A DNA stretch of 21,518 nucleotides from DMER64 sp041654355 (GTDB lineage: Bacteria; Bacteroidota; Bacteroidia; Bacteroidales; UBA932): positions 1 to 21,518 of the forward strand of contig JBAZDQ010000023.1 of the NCBI GenBank assembly GCA_041654355.1. Reading direction: 5' to 3'. The notes under the pieces are model-generated. The model was given only the letters and a program-made list of their open reading frames with translations, made no database searches and was not told the origin of the DNA. The translations under genes were made by a program, and so were the position numbers. The first letter of the stretch is position 1, and each line of letters begins with the position of its first letter. This document shows positions 14,605-21,518 of the stretch, piece by piece.

Positions 14605-14727
14605 GTGTCCGTTGCACACATTGTTCTTTTGATTGATAATCAATCAAATAAAAAAATCGTACCCCGGGGGTACGATTTTTATAAACCTCTGAGACAGAGG
14701 GAAAAGAACAATGTGTGCAACGGACAC
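14605..14727. repeat. Palindromic element 2 (123 bp cloverleaf)
   Basis: Outer arms 14605-14630 and 14702-14727 are perfect inverted repeats (26 of 26) centred exactly on base 14666. Three hairpins lie between them: GATTGA-TAA-TCAATC (14631-14645), a 14-bp central stem (14652-14665 with 14667-14680), and CCTCTG-AGA-CAGAGG (14686-14700). The side hairpins sit at mirrored positions and share 6-3-6 geometry but have unrelated sequences. The right arm ends one base before the OsmC stop codon (14728-14730). Element 1 at 953-1065 shares the arm and the CCCC/GGGG core. It carries no coding capacity of its own. Confidence 0.92.
14652..14680. terminator. Bidirectional terminator-like central hairpin of element 2
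   Basis: A 14-bp perfect stem with a GTACCCC/GGGGTAC core, followed by a T run in both directions (T5 on the plus strand, T7 on the minus strand counting the A run 14650-14656). On the minus strand it would end OsmC transcription before the GH109 gene. Confidence 0.75.
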
Positions 14728-15165
14728 TTATTTCTTGATAGATATGCTTACCGGAGTTGTGTGTTGCAGGTTGTCGCTGACCGGGCACCTGTCTTCAATG
14801 GCTTTTGCCCATTTTTCCAGGGTGGCATCATCGGCATCGGTATCAGGTTTCAGGACAACGGATATATTTTTGAAACCTGCGCGCTCTTCAAAGCTCTGTC
14901 CAAACAAACGCGCCGGATTGAGGGGTCCGCTGATATCTATCTTAATTCCTCTCAATGTCATGTTCATTTCTTTGGCAACTAAATGTGCCATAACGTTCAG
15001 ACATCCTGCAAATGCACCCAGAACATATTCTACGGGATTGGGACCGTCATTGGTTCCACCCAGTTCTGCGGGTTCATCTATTACTATTTCAAAACTGCGT
15101 GCCTTAACGATAGTCTTTGTAGCATTTTCACTTTGGGCGCTTACCCTTACTTTCATATCTGCCAT
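14728..15165 (-). CDS. OsmC/Ohr family peroxiredoxin-like protein
   Basis: 145 residues from ATG at 15165, close to the usual family length. OsmC-type proteins reduce organic hydroperoxides with two cysteines. Both are visible: Cys 54 in LGAFAGCLNVMA and Cys 127 in IEDRCPVSDNL. The GPNPVEYVLGAFAGC stretch is the family signature. Many members of this subgroup are of unclear substrate range, so peroxide reduction is inferred. Cytoplasmic. It is divergent from the Crp/Fnr gene across 66 bases that contain a -7 box and a palindrome, and its stop codon directly abuts palindromic element 2. Confidence 0.92.
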   Translation of the reverse strand: MADMKVRVSAQSENATKTIVKARSFEIVIDEPAELGGTNDGPNPVEYVLGAFAGCLNVMAHLVAKEMNMTLRGIKIDISGPLNPARLFGQSFEERAGFKNISVVLKPDTDADDATLEKWAKAIEDRCPVSDNLQHTTPVSISIKK

Positions 15166-15185
15166 AATTGTGTTTTAAATGATTA

Positions 15186-15201
15186 GTATACAAAAATATA
15201 C
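15186..15201. promoter_or_regulatory. Candidate operator GTATA-N6-TATAC between osmC-like and crp-like genes
   Basis: A perfect 5-6-5 inverted repeat overlapping TATTTTTG on the minus strand (15198-15191), an exact TAnnTTTG -7 box for the OsmC gene. The 5-6-5 geometry is that of Crp/Fnr dimer sites, and the adjacent gene encodes a Crp/Fnr protein, so autoregulation and control of osmC are plausible. The half-sites are AT-rich and could be chance. Confidence 0.45.
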
Positions 15202-15231
15202 ACAATTTATGCCGTGACTGATAAAGGCAGC

Positions 15232-15903
15232 ATGCAATTTTTCATGAGAAACTCCCTTAATTATCCCTGGGCAACCCCTCTGAAAGAAGAAGAACTGGAC
15301 GAATTGATGGGATCATCTGTTAAGCTTGACTACAATAAATATGATGTAATCATCAAACAGGGATCTTTAGCTTCCCAGATAATGATCCTGGAAGAAGGGA
15401 TGGTTAAATTGAATTTCCTGGAAAGTGGAAAAGATACCACTTTTGGTTTTGGGATCAAGGGAGATTTTATTGGTCTGATGTGTTCATTTGTAAAAAAGAG
15501 GCTGGATTTTTCTGCCGTAGCCATCACTCCTTGCCAAATCCGGATCTTTGACAGGGATGTGTTTGAAAAACTGATAGAACAAAACGGGAAGTTCGCCATT
15601 TACATAGTGACCATGATGTCTGAAATGATCAATTTCACTGTACACAAACTTATCACCTTAAAACATAGGAATGCCGGAGGGGCACTGGCTACTTTATTAC
15701 TGAACCTTGTCAGGGTATTTGGCGAACATCAGATAGACATACCATTCACCCGGGAAGAAATGGCACATACCCTGGGTTATTCAAAAGAAAGCATTATCAA
15801 CACCCTGTCTGATTTCCAAAAAGACAGTATTATATCAATTTCCGGCAAAAATCTTGAGATCCTGGACAAAAAAGCCCTGGAAAACATTGCCGAAAAAGGT
15901 TAA
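15232..15903 (+). CDS. Crp/Fnr family transcriptional regulator
   Basis: 223 residues from ATG at 15232 (MQFFMRNSLNYPW); GTG at 15214 is an alternative. Cyclic-nucleotide-binding fold (about 15-125: YDVIIKQGSLASQIMILEEGMVKL, FGFGIKGDFIGLM), dimer helix (about 122-150), and a C-terminal winged helix with recognition region FTREEMAHTLGYSKESIINTLSDFQKDSII. The phosphate-binding cassette of cAMP receptors (GE..RSA/T) is not seen (GDFIGLMCSFVKKRLDFSAV), and there is no N-terminal Fe-S Cys cluster as in FNR. The ligand is therefore unknown, and it may respond to another signal. Divergent from OsmC. The stop shares TTAA with the convergent hydrolase gene. Confidence 0.9.
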   Translation: MQFFMRNSLNYPWATPLKEEELDELMGSSVKLDYNKYDVIIKQGSLASQIMILEEGMVKLNFLESGKDTTFGFGIKGDFIGLMCSFVKKRLDFSAVAITPCQIRIFDRDVFEKLIEQNGKFAIYIVTMMSEMINFTVHKLITLKHRNAGGALATLLLNLVRVFGEHQIDIPFTREEMAHTLGYSKESIINTLSDFQKDSIISISGKNLEILDKKALENIAEKG

Positions 15904-18209
15904 ATGTGCATGGCACCCTGTGTGCAACGAATCCCTATTTCATTAACCACTATTACCCCTTCCGGTATAAGGTCAAAAATGAAACTGAGTCCCGTTATAT
16001 GCTCAAAATCAAAGTCGGGATGTTCCGCTGCATAGCGTTCCAGGTGAAATGAATAAGATTGTAGGACGGTTTCCCATTCCGCCTGCCGTTGCATAAATTT
16101 CAGTTTGGTCATTTTTCGTTTGAGCGGATGTTGGAGCGGTGCGAAATCACTAAGCGGGAATTCCAAAACAGTGCCGTTACGGTCAGTCATGCGAATGGTG
16201 AAATCAATAAAGGGTTTTTCTGCTTCTTCTGTTTCTGTTTCAGCTTCTTCTTCTTCATCAACTTCTTCATCCACTTCCTCTTCCACTTCCTCTTCCACTT
16301 CCTCTTCCACTTCCTCATCTGCTCCCGGCGGATCGGCCTTTTCGTCCAACTCGGCAAGGGAAAATGTGAGAATGGTGTTGGCATGGATGTTCAGGGCACC
16401 ATCCGGCCAGGTTATGTGGTATGCAGGGGCCAGGGTGTCGCTTTGGGTGGTGTTCCATCCAAGGAAAACGGCACGGGTGTCGCTGTCACCCCAGTTCAGC
16501 TGCAGGCTTTGTTCGCGCCAAATGCTCAGATCCTGGGCGCAGACGTTGCTTTCCGGCAAAGAAGCGGTGGTGAGATCCAGGTCTTCAGAAAATGTGCATA
16601 TTGGATGCGTACCGGACTGGCGGTACTGACTCAGGTATACGGTTTCGGGAAGCCAGTTGCGGGCATAGCGGTAATCCGTGAACATGGGACGCAGTTCTTC
16701 TTTTCCCAACAACGTGGCATCCAGGAAGGCACCTATATATGTTTTTGAAATGATTTGCTGGTTTTCCTGTGACATGAGCTGTCCCAGGTTGTAGAAATTT
16801 ATCTGTGGAGAAGAAAAATCGGTACGGCCCCAGCTGCTGTTAAACTGTCCGTGGTTGGCACCCCAAATGTACAGGCCGGCGGCAAACCCGTCAAATCCTT
16901 CCGAAAAAGTAAGACGGTTGAACGGACGCATTCCTTGGTAGGAAGACACATCGGCATCGTGCGAGCCCTGCAATACCAGGTAATTAACATCAGTCAGCGG
17001 AGTACGCATACGGCCCGGCATGTACTGCCCGTCGCAAGGCGCAATGGCAATCACGGAGCGTATGTTGAAATTGAAATCAAATATTTCATTGGCATCATCG
17101 GGATAATACGGCAACCGGTTAAAAAGTGCGGCATGAGCGACCGATTCCCCACCCCGTGAATGCCCTATCAAAGCGATCCGGTCCATATCTACCTTTCCGC
17201 AAAAAGGATTGTCTTCTAAGCCATTCCATTCCTGCCACACTTCCAGATGCTTGAGCAGCAACCATCCCCGGGCGTTGTTTTCACCGCGTAATCCCTTGGG
17301 AATGTCAAAATAAGCACCATTCAGGAAATTTTCATCTACAGACACCAAAATATATCCTTTGGAGGCCAGCAATTGGCCCAGGTATTCGTATCCCGGATCT
17401 GAATAATCATGTGCCGAGTGGTTTCCGTGCACAATCAGCACCAGCGGAAAAGGTCCTTCCCCATTGGGATACCACACCTGAGCATTCAAAGGCAAAGAGT
17501 CCTTGCCAAAACCGAAGTACCAGGTGCGCATTTTCCCGCTAAATCCCTTCCAGGAATCCAGGAAAACAGATCCGTCCACCGGTTGTGTGATCAGGTCCGC
17601 CTCCTCTCCGAAAATCTGCCTGTGCCTGTCTTTCCCGCTCCCGTATGTGAGGTATTCCACCTGAAATGCTCCCGGTTCGCCCGGAGGGCTGATGTCCAGA
17701 ACAGGAGGCATGTTTTGGGCCGAGTTGGCCGCAGAGAGGGGCGTGTCTACGGGTTTTCCGGGGTACAGCATCCACGTAAGACTACCTGCAATTCCTGTTA
17801 TTCCGATAACCAGACACACAATGGCCAGTGCCTTATGGAATCTTTTAAGCCCCGGCCATGATTTTCCAAATTGCACCAGGGCCCCTCCCACAAGCATAAA
17901 ACTGATAGCAATTGTAAAATAGACCATCAGAGTGCCCGGCAATTTTGTATCATAGAACATCATAACAACAGGGACACCGCTTACAAATGCAGCGGCCAGC
18001 CAGAAATTCAATTTGGCCAATCCTTTGATTACAACAACGGCAAGAAAAGCCCCTGCGACGGATATCATCAGAAGCGATAAACTCAGAATAAGGGTTGTAA
18101 GCCAACCCATCGTTTTAATCTCTGCAAGACCCGGAACGGTCATCGCTAAGGCAAAACCAATAAAAACGGCAATAGCTGCGGCCTTAAAGGTTTTAGATTT
18201 TTCCTTCAT
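15900..18209 (-). CDS. Membrane-anchored alpha/beta hydrolase with acidic repeat
   Basis: 769 residues from ATG at 18209. Five N-terminal transmembrane segments (about 8-30, 35-60, 65-86, 93-113, 126-148), then an alpha/beta hydrolase: oxyanion region LVLIVHGNHSAHDY (257-270), nucleophile elbow IGHSRGGES with Ser 351, and later YLVLQGSHDADVSS (probable Asp) and WGANHGQFNSSWG (probable His). The PFPLVLIVHG...DPGYEYLGQLLASKGY arrangement recalls chlorophyllase/PET-hydrolase-like families. The C-terminal part looks like a beta-sandwich and is interrupted by a Glu/Val tract (about 628-661) encoded by a 12-bp tandem repeat. Substrate unknown. It follows the WYL regulator by 78 bases. Its own promoter box is flanked by a 10-bp inverted repeat, so the regulator probably controls it. 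Confidence 0.85.
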   Translation of the reverse strand: MKEKSKTFKAAAIAVFIGFALAMTVPGLAEIKTMGWLTTLILSLSLLMISVAGAFLAVVVIKGLAKLNFWLAAAFVSGVPVVMMFYDTKLPGTLMVYFTIAISFMLVGGALVQFGKSWPGLKRFHKALAIVCLVIGITGIAGSLTWMLYPGKPVDTPLSAANSAQNMPPVLDISPPGEPGAFQVEYLTYGSGKDRHRQIFGEEADLITQPVDGSVFLDSWKGFSGKMRTWYFGFGKDSLPLNAQVWYPNGEGPFPLVLIVHGNHSAHDYSDPGYEYLGQLLASKGYILVSVDENFLNGAYFDIPKGLRGENNARGWLLLKHLEVWQEWNGLEDNPFCGKVDMDRIALIGHSRGGESVAHAALFNRLPYYPDDANEIFDFNFNIRSVIAIAPCDGQYMPGRMRTPLTDVNYLVLQGSHDADVSSYQGMRPFNRLTFSEGFDGFAAGLYIWGANHGQFNSSWGRTDFSSPQINFYNLGQLMSQENQQIISKTYIGAFLDATLLGKEELRPMFTDYRYARNWLPETVYLSQYRQSGTHPICTFSEDLDLTTASLPESNVCAQDLSIWREQSLQLNWGDSDTRAVFLGWNTTQSDTLAPAYHITWPDGALNIHANTILTFSLAELDEKADPPGADEEVEEEVEEEVEEEVDEEVDEEEEAETETEEAEKPFIDFTIRMTDRNGTVLEFPLSDFAPLQHPLKRKMTKLKFMQRQAEWETVLQSYSFHLERYAAEHPDFDFEHITGLSFIFDLIPEGVIVVNEIGIRCTQGAMHI
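16259..16319 (-). repeat. 12-bp tandem repeat encoding an acidic EEVE tract
   Basis: On the plus strand the unit CACTTCCTCTTC occurs at 16272, 16284 and 16296, with a one-base variant at 16308 and a more degenerate copy at 16259. Read on the minus strand in the gene's frame it gives Glu-Glu-Val-Glu repeats, flanked by further Asp/Glu/Thr codons. The unit length is a multiple of three, so changes in copy number would keep the frame. Confidence 0.9.
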
Positions 18210-18215
18210 AATAGT

Positions 18216-18272
18216 GTCAGGTTATTAGTGGGTGAATTATTACCAAATATATAATAAAACGGATAACCTGAC
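18216..18272. promoter_or_regulatory. 10-bp inverted repeat flanking the hydrolase -7 box
   Basis: GTCAGGTTAT (18216-18225) and ATAACCTGAC (18263-18272) form a perfect 10-bp inverted repeat with a 37-base spacer. The spacer holds TATATTTG on the minus strand (18251-18244), an exact TAnnTTTG box about 35 bases before the hydrolase ATG at 18209, and the repeat is centred on that box. The upstream neighbour encodes a WYL regulator, a likely binder. The sequence is seen; binding is inferred. Confidence 0.65.
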
Positions 18273-18287
18273 CGTTTTGTTGCATCA

Positions 18288-19190
18288 CTATCGGTATTTT
18301 TTCAGAGCCCGTTGCAGAGTTTGCTGAATTTTGTCTGCCAGCCAGGCCGGTTCCAGGACTTTTACAGAATCGCCGTGCATGAGGATTTCCTGTGTCAGTT
18401 CGTAATTGGGTATGACGCGAAGTGCTATGCGGCATTCCTTTTCGTTGTCAACCAGCACCTTCTGCGATTTGTGCAACGGAAGTGTTTTGATATACTTTCC
18501 TTGTGTATGTGTGAAAGACAATACCACATCCTGTACGGTATTCTGGGAAAACATAAGGCCTATGGTCTGATCAAAAAGACTTGCAGGATCCAGGCTTTGA
18601 TCCGGTGTAAAAATTTCTGCCTTGATTTGCAGATCCCTGACACGGTCAATACCGAATATCCGGAGCGTTTTGGTGCCGTCCACTATGCCTATTACATACC
18701 AACGGTTCAGGTATTCTCTTAAGAGGTATGGTTTTAAACTGTAAGCGGTCACTATTTCCGTTTGGAAATTGTAATGATTAAAAGCAATTTTCCTGTTTTC
18801 AATGATGGCTTTCAAAAGCGGCTTCAGATTTTCAATGCCCTTGAGGCCACCACCTGTATCGAACGATATGTGCTTCAAGGCATCCTTGCTCTCCATCAGG
18901 CTTTCGGTAAGAAGTTCCGCGGTATTGACGATCTCCAGAAAATGGAAAAAAGATTCTACGTTCAGGCTGGTTTCATAGTCAATGCAATATCCCCTGCGGA
19001 TCCTGTCGTATTTGATCTCTATTCCAAACTCACACCTGATCTGCTCTATATCACGCTGGATGGTACGGTCTCCTACCTGGAATCCCTGTGCAAAAAGAAA
19101 ATCTTTAATCTGGCTGAAAGTGGGATAATGCCCGCATTTGATCTTTTCAATGATAAGGCTGTAACGTCTTACTTCTCCGTGTTTTGACAT
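18288..19190 (-). CDS. WYL-domain transcriptional regulator (DeoR-like HTH)
   Basis: 300 residues from ATG at 19190. N-terminal winged helix-turn-helix (about 8-68; YPTFSQIKDFLFAQGFQVGDRTIQRDIEQI, typical HTH_11/DeoR-like), then the WYL domain (about 124-200) with LKPYLLREYLNRWYVIGI, where Trp 164 and Tyr 165 lie in the signature, and a C-terminal WCX-type extension (VVLSFT to the end). WYL proteins sense small ligands or nucleic acids and act as repressors or activators; some control defence systems, but no defence gene is seen here. It lies between a lipoprotein gene (44-base gap) and the membrane hydrolase (78-base gap), all on one strand. It is the prime candidate to bind the 10-bp inverted repeat next to its stop codon. 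Confidence 0.92.
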   Translation of the reverse strand: MSKHGEVRRYSLIIEKIKCGHYPTFSQIKDFLFAQGFQVGDRTIQRDIEQIRCEFGIEIKYDRIRRGYCIDYETSLNVESFFHFLEIVNTAELLTESLMESKDALKHISFDTGGGLKGIENLKPLLKAIIENRKIAFNHYNFQTEIVTAYSLKPYLLREYLNRWYVIGIVDGTKTLRIFGIDRVRDLQIKAEIFTPDQSLDPASLFDQTIGLMFSQNTVQDVVLSFTHTQGKYIKTLPLHKSQKVLVDNEKECRIALRVIPNYELTQEILMHGDSVKVLEPAWLADKIQQTLQRALKKYR

Positions 19191-19234
19191 TTTGGAACGT
19201 TTTTATGCTAATATAGTCAACTTATTCTGAAAGT

Positions 19235-19804
19235 TCAGTATAACTGCTGCATCAAGGCTTCTAGCTTTCTATGGATTGCCGGATCTGCTGAATAAGAGGG
19301 CAAATAAACCACATTCCAGAATTTTGCTTTGCCAAGGGTAACCGCTACCAATATAGTGGGTTCTTGCTCTGCAGTAGAGTTGATAAAAAAATAAGGCTCA
19401 CCTTCAGTGACAACAGGCAGATACTTTTCTACCAGGTATGCAGCCAAAGGCTTGGTAAAGGATGACAGAACCATTACCAGGGTACCGGATAACTGGTCAT
19501 TCTGGAATACATACATCACATAAGGAGCCGCCCTGGAAAAGTTGGCATAAACGATGCCGTCTTTAGCGGCAATATACGGTGCTCCCAGGCGTTGAATCAC
19601 ATTGGTCCTTGACAACCCGAACTCCAGGACAGGATCAGGATAAAGATCGGATAACGACTCTACCGGCAAGGTGTCTGCAGGAATCAGGGTTATTTCAACA
19701 CCGGGCTGATGTTCATCCCTGCTTCCGGGAAAATCCGGGGTTTCACCGGGTGTGCAGGATACCAGAAAGAAAATTGAAACGAATAAAAAGACAGGCTTTT
19801 TCAT
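19235..19804 (-). CDS. Lipoprotein of unknown function
   Basis: 189 residues. Lipoprotein signal MKKPVFLFVSIFFLVSC with Cys 17, followed by a Pro/Asp-rich linker. The globular part starts near residue 45 (ITLIPADTLPVESLSDLYPDPVLEFGLSRTNVIQRLG) and includes several short strands (YVMYVFQNDQL, LVMVLSS, ILVAVTLGKAKFWNVVYLPS). ExxFGxSRxxVIQRLGxP resembles the start of small periplasmic domains such as SmpA/BamE-like folds, but the similarity is too weak to name a family. It is preceded by GNAT (20 bases) and followed by the WYL gene (44 bases), in a probable operon. Confidence 0.75.
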   Translation of the reverse strand: MKKPVFLFVSIFFLVSCTPGETPDFPGSRDEHQPGVEITLIPADTLPVESLSDLYPDPVLEFGLSRTNVIQRLGAPYIAAKDGIVYANFSRAAPYVMYVFQNDQLSGTLVMVLSSFTKPLAAYLVEKYLPVVTEGEPYFFINSTAEQEPTILVAVTLGKAKFWNVVYLPSYSADPAIHRKLEALMQQLY

Positions 19805-19824
19805 GGTTCAAAAATAGAGAACCA

Positions 19825-20316
19825 CTACGTCATAATGCGTCGTAAGTCTTTAATCATCGTAACAGATTCTCCCCCTTTTTCCACCGTATAAAACCCGGCT
19901 TTCCTATACATTTTATACGCATAGTTCAACGTATCCACACTTAAAGAAACCTGCCGGTATCCTTTACGTGCCAAACGGTCCAGCATGGCTTTCAGTAATA
20001 GCGTTCCCACTCCCTGATTGCGGTATGGTTCTAAAACAGACATGGCTATTTCAGGAGTGTCCGGATCAATAAAACCGAATCCTTTTTCATTTGCTGAAAA
20101 TTGTCTGGACCATACAGCTCCAATAATCTTCTTGTTATGTTGTAACACCAGGCAATGATCTGTTTCTTTCCCAAAATCTTTGATATAACACTGTAATTCA
20201 GGCAATTTTAAAATATCCCTTCCGGGCCTTTCCTTTCCTTCAGGAATAAAAACCGCCTGGTACAGGAATTCCTCCAGCAAGGGGATTTCAAGCTTTTCGA
20301 TCTCACGAACGATCAT
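19825..20316 (-). CDS. GNAT family N-acetyltransferase
   Basis: 163 residues from ATG at 20316 (MIVREIEKLEIPLLEEFLYQA), which matches where the GNAT fold normally begins. An ATG at 20382 is also in frame and overlaps the upstream stop as TAATG, which would suggest coupling, but it adds 22 residues outside the fold. Seen: the acetyl-CoA-binding motif VLEPYRNQGVGTLLLKAMLDRL, with RNQGVG as the Q/RxxGxG/A loop, and the C-terminal LSVDTLNYAYKMYRKAGFYTV, both diagnostic. The acceptor substrate cannot be predicted. Cytoplasmic. Lies between the DUF3089 lipoprotein and the small lipoprotein in a probable operon. Confidence 0.9.
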   Translation of the reverse strand: MIVREIEKLEIPLLEEFLYQAVFIPEGKERPGRDILKLPELQCYIKDFGKETDHCLVLQHNKKIIGAVWSRQFSANEKGFGFIDPDTPEIAMSVLEPYRNQGVGTLLLKAMLDRLARKGYRQVSLSVDTLNYAYKMYRKAGFYTVEKGGESVTMIKDLRRIMT

Positions 20317-20381
20317 ATCCGATGAATAAAAATACAACATCATACAAAGCAATGCTTTTAGATTGTATAATCCTTCAGTCA

Positions 20382-21371
20382 TTAATTATAATAAGATGCT
20401 ATCCGGTCGATGATGTTTTGCTGCAGATTCCTGTACCAGAATGAATAATCAAAACGATGGTAAACACCTTCTTCATATGGCCCAATTACCAGGCTTTCCC
20501 CTGCAGGGATCGTTGTAGTTAACGCCCCGTTTGTAAGATCTATTTGGGCTCCGCAATAATTGGCTTCTTCACGGACAAAGTTTCCTGTTTCATCGTTGAA
20601 AAATACGGCACCCATATTCTCAGATGCCGGTGCCGGGGTATCATCCGTTCTCCAATTAAGCGGATTGATGCAATGAGCGCCTTCCATCAACATGGGACCT
20701 CCCTCTGAAGTGACCGATTGTGTATTGTATGTTATTACAACACCTACATCCGTCGCATTTTGTGCGGCCGGCAAACCGGCGGCAAAAAGGTCGGCATCTG
20801 TCACTGTATACCCAATCAGATATGCAGCTACCAGGCGGTCACGTAGTTGAGGATTGTTGCCAAAGCGATTTTTGATCAATTCAATTAAAGCCATTGTCCC
20901 CTGGCTGTGCCCTGCGATTATAAACGGCCTGCCGTTATTCAAATACGCTATGTAATAATCAAAAGCAGCCATAACATCTGCGGCTCCCTGCTTGAATTCG
21001 TCTGTATCGGTTGCCAGTCCTCCTTGTGACATATCAACTTTTGTGGACATCTGCCTGTAATAAGGCGCAAAAATATTAGCGGCACCCCTGAATACACTGG
21101 CCTGTGCATTGTAGATCCCAATAGCCAGTGACCGTTCTGCAGGGTCTGTAATATCCATGGCCCCGGATTCATTACTGCTTACGGTAGGATATACATAGAA
21201 AACATCTACGTTTTTGTCCAGCGCAGGTATAGATATCCAGTTTTCATTCTTACTGTAATCTACCGGTGTGACTTCCGGAACAATAGCGTCCATAATGCAT
21301 CCGGACAAAACCGTAGACAAGGATGCCAGGACAAATACCATAACGGCTTTAGAAGTAAAGTGATTTTTCAT
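20382..21371 (-). CDS. DUF3089 lipoprotein, alpha/beta-hydrolase fold
   Basis: 329 residues from ATG at 21371; a TTG 11 codons earlier is less likely. Lipoprotein signal MKNHFTSKAVMVFVLASL, then STVLSGC with Cys 25. Seen: VDVFYVYPTVSS and FAPYYRQMS, typical of DUF3089; nucleophile elbow IIAGHSQGTMAL with Ser 156; VAAYLIGYTV; and CINPLNW. DUF3089 members are putative serine hydrolases of unknown substrate. First gene of the minus-strand run 18288-21371. Upstream, CATCTTTG (21409-21402, minus strand) is one mismatch from the -7 consensus and would start transcription about 25-30 bases before the ATG. Confidence 0.88.
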   Translation of the reverse strand: MKNHFTSKAVMVFVLASLSTVLSGCIMDAIVPEVTPVDYSKNENWISIPALDKNVDVFYVYPTVSSNESGAMDITDPAERSLAIGIYNAQASVFRGAANIFAPYYRQMSTKVDMSQGGLATDTDEFKQGAADVMAAFDYYIAYLNNGRPFIIAGHSQGTMALIELIKNRFGNNPQLRDRLVAAYLIGYTVTDADLFAAGLPAAQNATDVGVVITYNTQSVTSEGGPMLMEGAHCINPLNWRTDDTPAPASENMGAVFFNDETGNFVREEANYCGAQIDLTNGALTTTIPAGESLVIGPYEEGVYHRFDYSFWYRNLQQNIIDRIASYYN

Positions 21372-21440
21372 TATATTGTTATAAATGATTTTTTGAGCTT
21401 TCAAAGATGGACAGGCTTCCTGTCTTATTCAACATTTTAA

Positions 21441-21490
21441 TGTCCCACTAAATGGAAAATGTGTCCCATTGACTTCAATTATATGGGACA
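21441..21490. repeat. TGTCCCA direct and inverted repeats near the right edge
   Basis: TGTCCCA occurs at 21441-21447 and 21462-21468, 21 bases apart, and inverted (TGGGACA) at 21484-21490. Several spaced copies of one short motif next to a boundary resemble the multiple repeats in the ends of some insertion sequences (for example the IS21 type). No transposase is visible because the window ends at 21518. A regulator-binding array is an alternative. The rest of 21372-21518 holds only a 6-3-6 inverted repeat (GACAGG-CTT-CCTGTC, 21410-21424). Confidence 0.35.
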
Positions 21491-21518
21491 GGTTCCCATT
21501 TGTATTACCCGGCGGATT

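Noticed and set aside
14569..14643. N-terminal extension of the GH109 protein into palindromic element 2
   Set aside because: It would place 25 residues before a textbook lipoprotein signal. ATG at 14568 is the sensible start.
16089..16748. Plus-strand open frame with long Phe/Ser-rich repeats
   Set aside because: It is the antisense reading of the acidic tandem repeat in the membrane hydrolase and has no independent support.
18288..19190. WYL regulator as a marker of a phage-defence island
   Set aside because: No nuclease, toxin, restriction or other defence gene is seen among its neighbours, which are lipoproteins, GNAT and hydrolases.

Overview
The window looks like a piece of a Bacteroidota chromosome (order not resolved). 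Signs of this are several TAnnTTTG-type -7 promoter boxes, few Shine-Dalgarno sequences, signal peptides and lipoboxes of the Bacteroidota kind, and family content such as DUF5916/CBM9-like barrels, GH109 and GH35-like lipoproteins, PD40 lipoproteins and a cold-shock-type KKE-rich protein. Coding density is high and no gap between genes exceeds 300 bases. No tRNA, rRNA, CRISPR array or complete insertion sequence was seen.

Layout. (1) 1-911, minus: the start of a histidine operon. A truncated hisG is preceded by an 18-residue leader peptide with six consecutive His codons and by mutually exclusive antiterminator and terminator hairpins. (2) 1039-5751, minus: a probable operon of PAS hybrid histidine kinase, HD phosphohydrolase, PD40 lipoprotein and DNA photolyase. 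(3) 5986-6207, plus: a stand-alone 73-residue protein resembling only the N-terminal part of Bacteroidota cold-shock proteins, behind a ~140-base leader. (4) 6204-10677, minus: an operon of a very small MotA/TolQ/ExbB-like protein, a small outer-membrane barrel, a secreted prolyl-aminopeptidase-like hydrolase and a DUF5916 protein. A membrane-anchored LytTR regulator (10828-11526, plus) diverges from it. (5) 11568-14568, minus: a GH109-GH35-like pair of lipoprotein glycosidases. (6) 14728-15903: OsmC and a divergent Crp/Fnr regulator around a small palindrome. (7) 15900-21371, minus: a membrane-anchored alpha/beta hydrolase, a WYL regulator, a lipoprotein, a GNAT acetyltransferase and a DUF3089 lipoprotein hydrolase.

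The most unusual structure is a pair of related palindromic elements of about 113 and 123 bp (953-1065 and 14605-14727). Each sits at the 3' end of a minus-strand gene, and each folds around a CCCC/GGGG core. The second has a perfect 26-bp outer stem and three internal hairpins, a cloverleaf. The first supplies the last codons of the photolyase gene and abuts the his promoter. Other points of interest are the complete his attenuator, a perfect 10-bp inverted repeat flanking the promoter next to the WYL regulator, two in-frame low-complexity expansions in enzymes, and two convergent gene pairs that end on one shared TTAA.
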